From: an uncultured Lutibacter sp.
Lineage (GTDB): Bacteria; Bacteroidota; Bacteroidia; Flavobacteriales; Flavobacteriaceae
Assembly: GCF_947493565.1 (NCBI RefSeq)
Contig: NZ_CANLRG010000005.1
Location: forward strand, 124,001 to 188,000
Length of the DNA: 64,000 nt
Direction of reading: 5' to 3'
How positions within the stretch are numbered: the first letter of the stretch is position 1; the number at the start of each line of letters is the position of its first letter. The notes under the pieces are model-generated. The model ran no database searches. It saw only the letters and a list, made by a program, of their open reading frames with translations, and was not told the DNA's origin. The position numbers and the translations under genes are program-made. Shown here one piece after another: positions 19,181 through 29,644 of this stretch.

Positions 19181-20229
19181 GAATTGTTAAGTTTTTTAAT
19201 TTGTTTTAAATATTTTTTATACCTAAAATATAAGTTTATAAAATAGCTTAAGTTAGTAAACTCTCCGTTCCCTGTTTTTTTATTTTGAAGACTGATTTGA
19301 TATAAAATTTTCCAATGGTTTTTTATAGATTTTAGAGCTTTTAAGTAGGTTCCTTTGGAAGCATCATAAATATGAGTAGGCTCAGATATAATACCGTTAA
19401 GTTCTAAAACTTTAAAATTTTTACCTTCTACTAATTCTTCAAAAGTTGTATATTTTACATCAATTCTTCCATAATTCCAACCATCTATTTGGGTGTTTAA
19501 AGTATTTAAAAATGTAGTTAACTTTTCATTAATTAAATGGTTACCATTTATAAATTGAGTTCCTTTTGAATGATTTCCAATGATATTCAAAATTAATGCC
19601 TCATTGTTTTTTGGAATATATGAAAGTCTTTCTTTGTTAATTTCAGAAATCAATTTTGAATAAATTCGAGCCCTAGAATCTAGGCTAATTAATTGACTCA
19701 AATTGTTAATACCATCTCCAATTATAGTTAAATATTTTTTTAATGTGATAGAAGATATTTTTCCTTTTTGTTGGTTTGGAAATCTATAGAAAAAAATACC
19801 ACATTCATTAGGTAAATTAATGTACTCTTGAAGTAATAAATTTATAGAGTTGTATTTGTTTACATATTTTATAAGTTCAATTTCAGAATTGAGTTTTTTT
19901 ACTAGCAATCCTCTAAAACCAATATCTGGTTTAATTATTAAAGGGAATGTAAGTTGTTGTTCATTTATTTTTAAAGAAACAGCATCAAAACTTTCACCTT
20001 TAGCTATGTAAATTGTTTTAGGACAATATTTTTTTGGAATTAATTGAAGAGTTTTAAATTTTGATTCTAAACCATTACCAGCTCCTTCAATTGATGGATT
20101 TACAGCAGAAAAAAAACCAAAACTTTTTGCTTTTAAAGCCAAATAAAAAGCATAAGGTAGAATCGGAATGTAAAACATATAGGATGGCCAATATTCCCAT
20201 TTAGTAATTTTATGTAACGTTGTATTCAC
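19177..20229 (-). CDS. ATP-grasp domain protein (D-alanine--D-alanine ligase-like)
   Basis: A 350-residue protein with an ATP-grasp layout: FPLIIKPDIGFRGLLVKKL (the nucleotide-binding lysine), LLQEYINLPNECGIFFYR, and a late VLELNGIISEPTHIYD segment supplying metal-binding Glu/Asn. It forms an ATP-activated bond between a carboxylate and an amine or thiol; the substrates are unknown. Its partner in the operon is the small DUF6095 gene ending 2 bases upstream. Confidence 0.72.
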   Translation of the reverse strand: MNTTLHKITKWEYWPSYMFYIPILPYAFYLALKAKSFGFFSAVNPSIEGAGNGLESKFKTLQLIPKKYCPKTIYIAKGESFDAVSLKINEQQLTFPLIIKPDIGFRGLLVKKLNSEIELIKYVNKYNSINLLLQEYINLPNECGIFFYRFPNQQKGKISSITLKKYLTIIGDGINNLSQLISLDSRARIYSKLISEINKERLSYIPKNNEALILNIIGNHSKGTQFINGNHLINEKLTTFLNTLNTQIDGWNYGRIDVKYTTFEELVEGKNFKVLELNGIISEPTHIYDASKGTYLKALKSIKNHWKILYQISLQNKKTGNGEFTNLSYFINLYFRYKKYLKQIKKLNNS

Positions 20230-20231
20230 TT

Positions 20232-20456
20232 TTATTTTTTGTTAAAAAGTGCATTTAAAATAATTTGGATACCCAAAAAGCCTAAGACAACAGCTAAAAT
20301 TGCTAAAAGAATACCAATAATTAACCATAAATAGTTATTTTGTTGTTTTATAGCTTTATAACCAATGGTAATTAGTATAGGTGCCAAAAACAATAGCGGT
20401 AGAGCCGCTAATTCATATTTTAGTCCTCTAAAAAGTTCTTTTTTATCTGTTGCCAT
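20232..20456 (-). CDS. DUF6095 family small membrane protein
   Basis: A 74-residue protein with two hydrophobic helices (YELAALPLLFLAPILITIGY and LWLIIGILLAILAVVLGFLG), matching the flavobacterial DUF6095 family, which typically opens MATDKxxLxxGLKY. I therefore chose the ATG at 20456 over the one at 20471. Function unknown. It precedes the ATP-grasp gene by 2 bases. Confidence 0.78.
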   Translation of the reverse strand: MATDKKELFRGLKYELAALPLLFLAPILITIGYKAIKQQNNYLWLIIGILLAILAVVLGFLGIQIILNALFNKK

Positions 20457-20707
20457 TCGTAAATTTTTCAATTGTTTTTTTACACTTTTATATGTTGAAA
20501 GTACTCCCTGAATTACAAGTAATGCATGCGGTTAATATAATGTTCATTACATTTTTTTAAGTCACTATTTACATGATAAAACTCATAAAGCCAAAAATAA
20601 TAAAATGTTGGTTATATTTTAAAAAAGGTAGTTTTTTTGTGACTTAATTTAATGTAAAGTGTCATAATTATAAATAGTTGTAAGGTTTAGTATAATTAGT
20701 TGGTAAA

Positions 20708-20739
20708 AAAAGAGCGAAAACATATGTTTTCGCTCTTTT
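20708..20739 (-). terminator. Intrinsic terminator downstream of icd
   Basis: Nearly perfect palindrome: stem AAAAGAGCG / CGCTCTTTT continued by AAAACATATGTTTT. It lies 21 bases after the icd stop and on the minus strand is followed by extra T residues. It could also stop plus-strand transcription. Confidence 0.85.
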
Positions 20740-20760
20740 GATTTTTAAATTGTTTAAGGC

Positions 20761-22995
<2,235 letters not shown>

Positions 22996-23009
22996 TTAAT
23001 ATTTTAAGT

Positions 23010-23039
23010 TTATAAATTGAATTTAAATTCAATTTATAA
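23010..23039 (-). promoter_or_regulatory. Perfect 30-bp palindrome in the icd leader
   Basis: Half-site TTATAAATTGAATTT followed directly by its exact reverse complement, between the predicted transcription start (about 23065) and the icd start codon. It could be a dimer-bound operator or a leader hairpin. The regulator is not identifiable. Confidence 0.55.
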
Positions 23040-23070
23040 CTGTACTAATTATTTTTAATTTGAAGTAGTG

Positions 23071-23078
23071 CAAATGTA
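23071..23078 (-). promoter_or_regulatory. -7 promoter box of icd
   Basis: TACATTTG on the minus strand. The surrounding 19 bases (23066-23084) are identical to those around the dapF -7 box. No clear TTG -33 element at 19 nt. Confidence 0.6.
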
Positions 23079-23188
23079 GTAAATATAGATATAAAAACAC
23101 CTATCGAAAACGTTATAAATATGGTATTTTTTTAGTTTTTTGATAAAAATAAATATAGAAAATTATGGGAATTATAATTGATAAAAAC

Positions 23189-23227
23189 AAAAGCCATAAT
23201 ATTGATTTCTCATTATTATGGCCTTTT
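23189..23227 (-). terminator. Terminator-like hairpin, possibly ending a small RNA
   Basis: Stem AAAAG-CCATAATA / TATTATGGCCTTTT with one bulged base. On the minus strand the stem is followed by a T-rich run (TTTTGTTTTTA). No annotated gene ends here: rplS already has its own terminator 490 bases upstream on that strand. Confidence 0.5.
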
Positions 23228-23686
23228 GCTGAAACATTTAACTTAATAAGTCTAAAGTTAACTTGTTAAAACTGATTTGTTGTTTTTCTTGTTAAAGAAT
23301 CACACAATTTTAAAGTCTTTCAATAGCTTGTTGCTTTCTTACGAAACAACTTCTTATTAGCTTAAGTATTTCGTTTAAAACAAGTCTAAAGCTTTGTTGT
23401 AATTTCTAAAAATTACTCGCTTTAAAACACTATTTTAAAAATGCTTTTAAAACCATGTTTCCATCTATTCATGCTAAATACTTGGGCACATTACTCTTTT
23501 AAAGTTGGTTTTAAAAACGATGTTCAAGAACATTAAGAATATTACTTTAAAATGTTTTACAGTATTAAAATTTGCATTTCAACAATGTAAATTAACATTT
23601 CTCCGTTAATTCTTTTGTAAAATAAATAGGTAAAATTCTAATTTCCAAATTTATAATGGGTTTTATATCAACAAGTTGTAAACTGT

Positions 23687-23710
23687 AGTTATTAACAAAT
23701 GTTAATAACT
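23687..23710. repeat. Perfect inverted repeat, 10-bp arms
   Basis: AGTTATTAAC, loop AAAT, GTTAATAACT. It lies just beyond the rplS terminator. It could be an RNA hairpin or a protein site; nothing ties it to a known element. Confidence 0.6.
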
Positions 23711-23714
23711 GAAA

Positions 23715-23744
23715 AAGCCCAATTTTCAATTGAAAATTGGGCTT
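23715..23744 (-). terminator. Intrinsic terminator of rplS
   Basis: Perfect palindrome with arms AAGCCCAATTTTCAA / TTGAAAATTGGGCTT, then Ts on the minus strand, 25 bases after the rplS stop. Confidence 0.85.
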
Positions 23745-23768
23745 AAATTTTGTTGTAGAAAGTAGATC

Positions 23769-24119
23769 TTAACGTCTTCTTTCTTGGATTCTAGCTTTTT
23801 TACCAGTTAAACCTCTAAAGTAGAAAATACGAGCTCTACGTACTCTACCGTGTTTGTTAACTTCAATTTTTTGAATTGCTGGTAAATTAACAGGGAAAAT
23901 ACGCTCTACACCAACGGTTCCAGACATTTTTCTAATGGTAAATGTCTCTGAAGCTCCAGTTCCTCTTCTTTGAATAACTGTACCTCTAAAGAACTGTGTA
24001 CGTGTTTTTTCTCCTTCTCTAATTTCGTAGTATACAGTAATAGTATCTCCTGCTTGAAATTGAGGAAATTCTTTTTTTGCTACAAATTCGTCTTGTACAA
24101 ATTTTACTAAACTTTCCAT
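23769..24119 (-). CDS. rplS: 50S ribosomal protein L19
   Basis: A 116-residue ribosomal protein L19, full length, with the conserved FQAGDTITVYYEIREGEKTR and GVERIFPVNLPAI segments and a basic end (RRARIFYFRGLTGKKARIQE). L19 lies at the 30S-50S interface. It follows trmD, as in many bacteria, but has its own consensus promoter inside the end of trmD (24191-24220), a structured leader and its own terminator, so it can be expressed independently. Confidence 0.98.
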   Translation of the reverse strand: MESLVKFVQDEFVAKKEFPQFQAGDTITVYYEIREGEKTRTQFFRGTVIQRRGTGASETFTIRKMSGTVGVERIFPVNLPAIQKIEVNKHGRVRRARIFYFRGLTGKKARIQERRR

Positions 24120-24149
24120 TTTAAAATTTAATTAATGGTTTTTCATAAA

Positions 24150-24179
24150 TCAACATTCACGAGTATCGTCAGAGGTTAA
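24150..24179 (-). promoter_or_regulatory. Structured 5' leader of rplS (candidate L19 autoregulatory leader)
   Basis: On the minus strand TTAAC pairs with GTTGA (24179-24175 with 24154-24150) around an inner ACGA / TCGT helix with a three-base loop. An L19 leader family has been described from Flavobacteria; whether this sequence belongs needs a covariance-model search. Confidence 0.4.
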
Positions 24180-24190
24180 TTTTGAGAGTG

Positions 24191-24220
24191 CAAATTTAGT
24201 AAAAAAGATTAGTCTTCCAA
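24191..24220 (-). promoter_or_regulatory. Consensus Bacteroidota promoter of rplS
   Basis: TTG at 24220-24218, exactly 19 bases, then TAAATTTG at 24198-24191. It overlaps the last codons of trmD. Confidence 0.75.
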
Positions 24221-24886
24221 TAAATCGGGTCTAATTTTTTTTGTATGTTCAAATGCTTTCTCATTTCTCCACTCTTCAATTTTAGGAAAATTGCCTGATA
24301 ATAAGATATCGGGGACTTTAAGTCCTTTATATTCAGAGGGTCTAGTATATACTGGAGGCGATAATAGATTGTCTTGAAAAGAATCTGTAAGAGCAGAAGT
24401 TTCATCTCCTAAAACTCCTGGGATTAATCTTATAATTGTATCACATAAAACTGCAGCACCTAACTCTCCTCCGCTAAGTACATAATCTCCTATAGATATT
24501 TCTTTGGTTATAAATAAATCTCTAACTCTTTGATCTACTCCTTTGTAATGTCCACAAAGTATAATGATATTTTCTTGTAAAGAAAGTGTATTGGCAGTTT
24601 GCTGATTTAAAGTTGGCGCATCTGGAGTCATATAAATGATTTCATCATATGTTCTTTCTGATGTTAATTTTGAAATGCATTTATCAATAGGTTCAATCAT
24701 TAAAACCATACCAGCTCCGCCGCCAAATTGATAATCATCTATTTTACCATATTCGTTTAAAGCATAAGTTCTTAAATCATGAAAGTGGACTTCAACTAAG
24801 TTTTTATCAATGGCACGTTTGATTATTGAAAATTCAAACGGACTTTTAATCAATTCAGGTGAAACAGTAATAATATCTATTCGCAT
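24209..24886 (-). CDS. trmD: tRNA (guanine-37-N1)-methyltransferase
   Basis: A 225-residue SPOUT methyltransferase that methylates G37 next to the anticodon and so prevents frameshifting. Family motifs: [66 protein letters not shown] and the C-terminal [14 protein letters not shown] -7 box TATATTTG ends only 4 bases before the ATG, suggesting a leaderless transcript. It lies downstream of prmC and upstream of rplS. Confidence 0.97.
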   Translation of the reverse strand: MRIDIITVSPELIKSPFEFSIIKRAIDKNLVEVHFHDLRTYALNEYGKIDDYQFGGGAGMVLMIEPIDKCISKLTSERTYDEIIYMTPDAPTLNQQTANTLSLQENIIILCGHYKGVDQRVRDLFITKEISIGDYVLSGGELGAAVLCDTIIRLIPGVLGDETSALTDSFQDNLLSPPVYTRPSEYKGLKVPDILLSGNFPKIEEWRNEKAFEHTKKIRPDLLED

Positions 24887-24890
24887 TTTG

Positions 24891-24898
24891 CAAATATA
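24891..24898 (-). promoter_or_regulatory. -7 promoter box abutting the trmD start
   Basis: TATATTTG, then CAAA, then the ATG of trmD. With the usual distance from the -7 box, transcription would begin at or inside the start codon. No TTG at -33. Confidence 0.45.
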
Positions 24899-24903
24899 CT
24901 TAA

Positions 24904-25758
24904 TTATAGAAAAGCTTTTATCATTCTGTTAACTTCAAAAATATCTTTTTTTAATTGTATTTCTTTAAATCCTTTTTGGTGTAACAGTTGGACAGTTTCT
25001 TCTCCTAAATATTGATTGATTTCAAAATAAAGTGTTCCATTTTTTTTAAGATGTATTTTGGCTAAATCAGCAATTTTATCATAAAATACTAATGGGTTTT
25101 CATCTTTTACAAACAGGGCTAAATGAGGTTCATTTCCTAATACATTTTGTTGCATTTGATTTTTTTCCAATTCTCTAACATAGGGAGGGTTACTTACAAT
25201 AATATCAAATTGATGTGGTAGTTTTTTAAGGCTGAGGATATCTTCAGTAATAAATTGGATTGCTACGTTGTTTTTTAACGAGTTTTCTTCTGCAACTTTC
25301 AGTGCTTCTTTAGAAATGTCTAGTGCATAAACGCTAGTATTAGGTAAATTTTTTGCTAAAGAAACTGCAATACAACCACTTCCTGTACCAATATCAAGAA
25401 TTTTTAATTTAGAATTTTGAACCTTATCTAGGTGGTCCTTTATAACCCAATGTACTAATTCCTCGGTTTCAGGTCTTGGAATTAAAACGTCATTAGTTAC
25501 CTTAAATGGCAATCCGAAAAATTCCGTTTCACCAATTATATATTGTATAGGAATATACTTTTTTAATGTAGTTAAAGCATTTTGAAGAAAGGCTAGGGCT
25601 ACTTTGTCAATTATTATATTTGGATGAAGTGCAATCTCAACACGATCCATTTTTAATTGATGTTTAATTAAAAGATTAAAGAACGATTGAATTTCTGTTT
25701 GTGGATAAATTTCAGAAAGTTCTTTAAAAAATAACTGTTTAAATTCTTGAATTTGCAT
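24904..25758 (-). CDS. prmC: Release factor glutamine N5-methyltransferase
   Basis: A 284-residue enzyme that methylates the GGQ glutamine of peptide-chain release factors. Motifs: N-terminal helical domain, [17 protein letters not shown] (SAM-binding), [10 protein letters not shown] (the NPPY substrate motif), and the preceding RPETEELV segment. The ATG overlaps the stop of the upstream GNAT gene by one base, and trmD follows by 17 bases. Confidence 0.95.
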   Translation of the reverse strand: MQIQEFKQLFFKELSEIYPQTEIQSFFNLLIKHQLKMDRVEIALHPNIIIDKVALAFLQNALTTLKKYIPIQYIIGETEFFGLPFKVTNDVLIPRPETEELVHWVIKDHLDKVQNSKLKILDIGTGSGCIAVSLAKNLPNTSVYALDISKEALKVAEENSLKNNVAIQFITEDILSLKKLPHQFDIIVSNPPYVRELEKNQMQQNVLGNEPHLALFVKDENPLVFYDKIADLAKIHLKKNGTLYFEINQYLGEETVQLLHQKGFKEIQLKKDIFEVNRMIKAFL

Positions 25759-26249
25759 TATAAATCTTTAAGCATCCATAAATTACAAGAATAATGTCCT
25801 GTATCTCCCATTGGTTTATCCAAGTCTTTAAAACCAACTTTTCTATACAGTTTTCTGGCTTCTTCCATATAAGGAAGGGTTTCTAAATAACATTTCTCAA
25901 AACCAAAATCTTTAGCCTTTTGTAAACATATTTGCATCATTTTACTACCTAGTCCTATGCCTCTTGCAGCAGGTAGGAAATACATTTTTTGAAGTTCACA
26001 TACTTTTCCAGTATAATTATCGAGTTGTTTTATTCCAGCTCCGCCTAAAATTTCATTATTTTTTTCAACTACATAATAAATTGCATTTTCAACATTGTAG
26101 GCTTCAAATAAGGTGTCTAAAATTTTGTCAGCATATGCAGTGCCAACTTTAGGAACGCCAAATTCAATTAAAACTTCACGAATTGCTTTGGCTATTTTAG
26201 GATTGTCTTTAGGTTTAATTTCTCTAATTGTAAAGTTATTAAGAGTCAT
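25758..26249 (-). CDS. GNAT family N-acetyltransferase
   Basis: A 163-residue GNAT enzyme: the acetyl-CoA loop is PAARGIGLGSKMMQICLQ, preceded by the strand VCELQKMYFLP and followed by LETLPYMEEARKLYRKVGF. The acceptor is unknown. It is translationally coupled to prmC by a one-base overlap. Its start codon is only 22 bases from the divergent ribD start, leaving almost no room for separate promoters. Confidence 0.88.
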   Translation of the reverse strand: MTLNNFTIREIKPKDNPKIAKAIREVLIEFGVPKVGTAYADKILDTLFEAYNVENAIYYVVEKNNEILGGAGIKQLDNYTGKVCELQKMYFLPAARGIGLGSKMMQICLQKAKDFGFEKCYLETLPYMEEARKLYRKVGFKDLDKPMGDTGHYSCNLWMLKDL

Positions 26250-26271
26250 TTTAAAGTACTATTTTTACGAC

Positions 26272-27321
26272 GTGAAGATACACGAAAAATATATAAAAAG
26301 ATGCATACAATTAGCTAAAAATGGTTTGGGCACTACGTATCCTAATCCTATGGTTGGAAGCGTTATTGTATACAATGATACAATTATAGGTGAAGGGTGG
26401 CATCAAAAAGCTGGAGAGCCTCATGCAGAAGTGAATGCAATTAACTCGGTTAAAGATAAATCGCTGTTAAAAGATGCTATTATTTATGTTAGTTTAGAGC
26501 CTTGCTCTCATTATGGAAAAACACCTCCATGTGCTAATTTAATTGTTGAAAGTGGAATTAAAAAAGTAGTTATAGGAATTATAGATTCTAACAGTGAAGT
26601 ATGTGGTAGAGGGGTTTTACATTTGCAGAAAAATGGTTGCGACGTTATTATAGGTGTGTTAGAACAAGAGTGTTATCATTTAAATAAACGGTTTTTTACC
26701 TATCATCAAAAACAGCGCCCATTTATAATCTTAAAATGGGCTGAAACTAAAGATAAGTTTATAGATAAAAAAAGAGAAAAAGGAGGGAGTAATTCTCCTA
26801 ATTGGATTTCTAATAAATATTCTCAACAGTTGGTTCATAAAATGAGGGCAGAAGAACAAGCTATTCTAGTAGGAACCAATACCGCTTTAAACGATAATCC
26901 AAATTTAACCGTTAGAGGTTGGTATGGAGAGAATCCAATAAGAATCCTTATTGATAAAAATTTAAAAGTACCAAAAGATTGTAATTTATTAGATGATAGT
27001 GTTAAAACCGTAGTTTTAACGAATAAATTACCCGAAAAAAGTTTATTTAAAAATACGTATTTTGAGAAAATAAATTTTTCAGAAAATGTTCCTCAACAAA
27101 TAATTAAGATTTTGTACAAGTATAAAATACAGTCTGTGCTAATTGAAGGAGGAGCTTATACTCTAAAAGCTTTTATAGATAAAGGTTTATGGGATGAAGC
27201 ATATGTATTTGAAGGGAATACAAATTTTAAATATGGATTAAAAGCTCCAAAATTTAAAAAAGCACCATCTGAAATCCGAAAAATTTCAGATGATACGTTG
27301 TATATTTATAAAAATAGTTGA
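26272..27321 (+). CDS. ribD: Bifunctional riboflavin deaminase/reductase
   Basis: A 349-residue enzyme carrying out the second and third steps of riboflavin synthesis. The N-terminal deaminase has zinc motifs HAEVNAI and PCSHYGKTPPC; the C-terminal half is the NADPH-dependent reductase (MRAEEQAILVGTNTALNDNP and a late VLIEGGAYTL). I place the start at the GTG at 26272 (VKIHEKYIKRCIQLAKNG), where homology begins. The upstream in-frame ATG at 26113 lies inside the opposite-strand GNAT gene and adds non-homologous sequence. A -7-like TATTTTTA (26260-26267) ends 4 bases before the GTG. Confidence 0.93.
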   Translation: MKIHEKYIKRCIQLAKNGLGTTYPNPMVGSVIVYNDTIIGEGWHQKAGEPHAEVNAINSVKDKSLLKDAIIYVSLEPCSHYGKTPPCANLIVESGIKKVVIGIIDSNSEVCGRGVLHLQKNGCDVIIGVLEQECYHLNKRFFTYHQKQRPFIILKWAETKDKFIDKKREKGGSNSPNWISNKYSQQLVHKMRAEEQAILVGTNTALNDNPNLTVRGWYGENPIRILIDKNLKVPKDCNLLDDSVKTVVLTNKLPEKSLFKNTYFEKINFSENVPQQIIKILYKYKIQSVLIEGGAYTLKAFIDKGLWDEAYVFEGNTNFKYGLKAPKFKKAPSEIRKISDDTLYIYKNS

Positions 27322-28374
27322 TTAGTTTGTTTTTTCAAACATTTCAATTTTAGTATCTCCGTTTGATTTTTTGTAGCCTCTAAACATGCCTGAGGAATTA
27401 AAATCCCAGTAAACATCTCCATTTTTATCTAATAAAATCATTCCACCTTCTCCACCTAATTTACCAATTTGATTGAATAAAACTTCGTGAAGCGCTTCGG
27501 ATGGACTTACTTTTTTATATTGAATTAAATTTGAAACTTCATGAGCGGCAACGGTTCTAATAAAATATTCACCTGAACCTGTACTAGAAATTCCACATGT
27601 TAAATTATTAGCATACGTGCCTGCTCCAATGATAGGAGAATCTCCAATTCGTCCATATTTTTTATTGGTCATACCACCTGTTGAAGTGCCAGCAGCAATA
27701 TTTCCATTTTTATCTATTGCAACGGCGCCAACGGTTCCGTATTTATGATCGTCAATTAATTCGTTTTTTATTAAAAACGCAGTATGGTCTAACTGAGTTT
27801 GCTCTTTTCCCTGAATTTTTTTAAGCTGATTCATTCTTTTTTCTGTAAAAAAATAAGAACTATCTACCATTTCAATTCCGTATTTAGCAGCCATAATTTC
27901 TGCACCTTTTCCAGAAAGCATCACATGTGAAGAGCTATCCATAACTACACGCGCAGCTAAAATTGGATTTTTAATATGGTTTACGCCAGCAACTGCTCCA
28001 GAATTTAAGGTTTGACCGTCCATAATTGAAGCGTCCATTTCTTGAGCTGCTTCACTGTTATATACGGCTCCTTTACCTGCGTTAAATAATGGTGAGTCTT
28101 CCATAACATTTATTGTAGCTTGAATAGCATCTAATGAAATACCACCTTTTTCAAGTACTAAATATCCAGCGTTTAAAGCTTCTTGTAATTTTTCGGCATA
28201 TGCTTTCTGTTGTTCTTCGGTAAAATACTCTCTTTTTATTCCGCCAGCACCTCCATGGATTACTATTGCGAAAGAGTTAGGAGTTCTTGTTTTTTTAATT
28301 TCTTTTTTTAAATCTTTTTCTTGACAAGAAATAATTAAAAGAAGTGAATAAAGTAATAAAGAAATTTTTTTCAT
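27322..28374 (-). CDS. Isoaspartyl peptidase/L-asparaginase (type 2, Ntn-hydrolase), lipoprotein
   Basis: A 350-residue precursor with a lipoprotein signal (LLLIISC, lipid-attached Cys about 17). IVIHGGAGG and FNAGKGAVYN form the substrate pocket, and GTVGAVAIDKNGNIAAGTSTGG contains the threonine that becomes the N-terminal nucleophile after self-cleavage. It removes isoaspartyl dipeptides or hydrolyses asparagine in the periplasm. It is divergent from the YigZ gene with a -7 box at 28395-28402, and its 3' end meets ribD with no gap. Confidence 0.93.
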   Translation of the reverse strand: MKKISLLLYSLLLIISCQEKDLKKEIKKTRTPNSFAIVIHGGAGGIKREYFTEEQQKAYAEKLQEALNAGYLVLEKGGISLDAIQATINVMEDSPLFNAGKGAVYNSEAAQEMDASIMDGQTLNSGAVAGVNHIKNPILAARVVMDSSSHVMLSGKGAEIMAAKYGIEMVDSSYFFTEKRMNQLKKIQGKEQTQLDHTAFLIKNELIDDHKYGTVGAVAIDKNGNIAAGTSTGGMTNKKYGRIGDSPIIGAGTYANNLTCGISSTGSGEYFIRTVAAHEVSNLIQYKKVSPSEALHEVLFNQIGKLGGEGGMILLDKNGDVYWDFNSSGMFRGYKKSNGDTKIEMFEKTN

Positions 28375-28394
28375 AAGTGGTTAAGTTTAGTATT

Positions 28395-28402
28395 CAAATA
28401 TA
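28395..28402 (-). promoter_or_regulatory. -7 promoter box of the asparaginase gene
   Basis: TATATTTG on the minus strand, 20 bases before the ATG; no TTG at the expected -33 distance. Confidence 0.5.
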
Positions 28403-28439
28403 TTCATTTAAAAACAGAAAATTAAAATTTTACTTTTGA

Positions 28440-28447
28440 TATATTTG
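28440..28447 (+). promoter_or_regulatory. -7 promoter box of the YigZ/IMPACT gene
   Basis: TATATTTG, 12 bases before the ATG at 28460. It supports that ATG as the intended start even though the reading frame shifts just after it. Confidence 0.5.
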
Positions 28448-28459
28448 TATTCTTAAATT

Positions 28460-29075
28460 ATGTAATATTTTAGAAAAAGACACATATAAAACTATTGATG
28501 TAGCTAAAGGCGAGGCTTTATATAAGGAAAAAGGAAGTAAATTTATTGGTTATGTTTTTCCTGTTACTTCAGAAGATGAAATAAAAGAATGTATTGAAAG
28601 TGTTAAAAAAAAGCATCACACGGCAAGGCATTGGTGTTATGCTTGGCAGTTAGGTGTTGAAAACCTACAGTACAGAGTTAACGATGATGGAGAGCCTAAT
28701 AATTCTGCAGGTCAACCAATTTATGGGCAAATTTTATCTAAAGAATTAACAAATATTTTGGTAATTGTAGTTCGGTATTTTGGAGGAACTAAATTAGGGG
28801 TTGGTGGGTTAATAAATGCATATAAAACCGCTGCCAAATTAATTTTAGGTGAAGCTGAAATTGTTGTAAAAACGATAGATATTCATTTTCAGTTAATTTT
28901 TGAATATCAGTATATGAATAAAGTGATGCGAATTATTAAAGAAGAAAATCTAGAAATTTTAAATCAAAAAATGGAATTAAATTGTGATTTTATAATTTCG
29001 GTTAGAAAAAAGAATTCACAAAAAGTTAAAGATAGATTTGAAGATTTAAGGTGTTTAAATATTAAGGAAGTGTAG
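28460..29075 (+). CDS. YigZ/IMPACT family protein with a one-base shift after the ATG
   Basis: About 204 residues, full length for the family. Visible motifs: KGSKFIGYVFPV, ARHWCYAWQLG, RVNDDGEPNNSAGQPIYGQI, IVVVRYFGGTKLGVGGLINAY. The family is linked to control of translation or proteolysis in the cytoplasm. The only sensible ATG (28460) is followed by TAA in its own frame. Skipping one T gives ATG-AAT-ATT-TTA-GAA, the expected start of the protein. In the coding frame no ATG, GTG or TTG exists between the upstream stop (28437) and residue 100. So this is an ATT/TTA start, a real frameshift or a sequencing error. The 3' end overlaps the convergent thioesterase by 14 bases. Confidence 0.7.
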
Positions 29076-29478
29076 CATTAAGTTTTTTTAATTTGTTTAA
29101 TAAATATTCAGGAGCTTTAGTAGGTTTATTAGTTTTCATATTTACAAATGCCAAAGTAATGTTAGCCGTTGTTAAAAGTTCGTCGTTTTCATTTCGTAAT
29201 TCGTATTCAAATTCAATTTTAACAGTTGGTGTTTTTACAAGTGTTGTTTTTAACGTTAGTAAATCATCGTATTTTGCAGGCTTTTTGTAATTTATATTTA
29301 GATTAATTACAGGTAACATAATGCCAGTTTCTTCCATTTTTTTATACGAAACCCCCAATTCTCTTAGCCATTCTATTCTACCCATTTCAAAGTACTGAGC
29401 ATAATTCCCATGATATGCATAACTCATTTGATCGGTTTCGCCATATCTTACTCTAAATTGAATTTTATTTGAAATCAT
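29062..29478 (-). CDS. Acyl-CoA thioesterase, YbgC/4-hydroxybenzoyl-CoA thioesterase-like
   Basis: A 138-residue hotdog-fold thioesterase with the active-site segment RYGETDQMSYAYHGNYAQYFEMGRIEW (split across the usual Asp and Tyr/His positions). It hydrolyses short acyl-CoA or acyl-ACP thioesters; the exact substrate is unknown. It is transcribed away from dnaA, with 166 bases between them, and overlaps the YigZ gene tail to tail. Confidence 0.88.
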   Translation of the reverse strand: MISNKIQFRVRYGETDQMSYAYHGNYAQYFEMGRIEWLRELGVSYKKMEETGIMLPVINLNINYKKPAKYDDLLTLKTTLVKTPTVKIEFEYELRNENDELLTTANITLAFVNMKTNKPTKAPEYLLNKLKKLNATLP

Positions 29479-29644
29479 TTTGTATATTTATACGTGTTAT
29501 GTTACGTAAAAAAAAATTAATAATCAATAGATATTTAATTTTTTTATACTGAAAAATATTCACATTTTTGTACAACCAAAAAAGGAAAAGGAGTTTACTC
29601 TTTTTTAAAAACTAATTAACTTAAATACACCTTTTAGATTACCA

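Noticed and set aside
20708-20739. Palindrome as a regulatory operator
   Set aside because: Its position just after icd and the T-run on the minus strand are better explained by an intrinsic terminator.
26113-26271. Longer ribD reading frame starting at an ATG at 26113
   Set aside because: The extra 53 codons lie antisense inside the GNAT gene and give no family-like sequence; homology starts at the GTG at 26272.
29479-29644. Replication origin (DnaA boxes) upstream of dnaA
   Set aside because: Only one weak near-match to a DnaA box (ATATTCACA) and no cluster or AT-rich repeat array; in this phylum the origin is often not beside dnaA.
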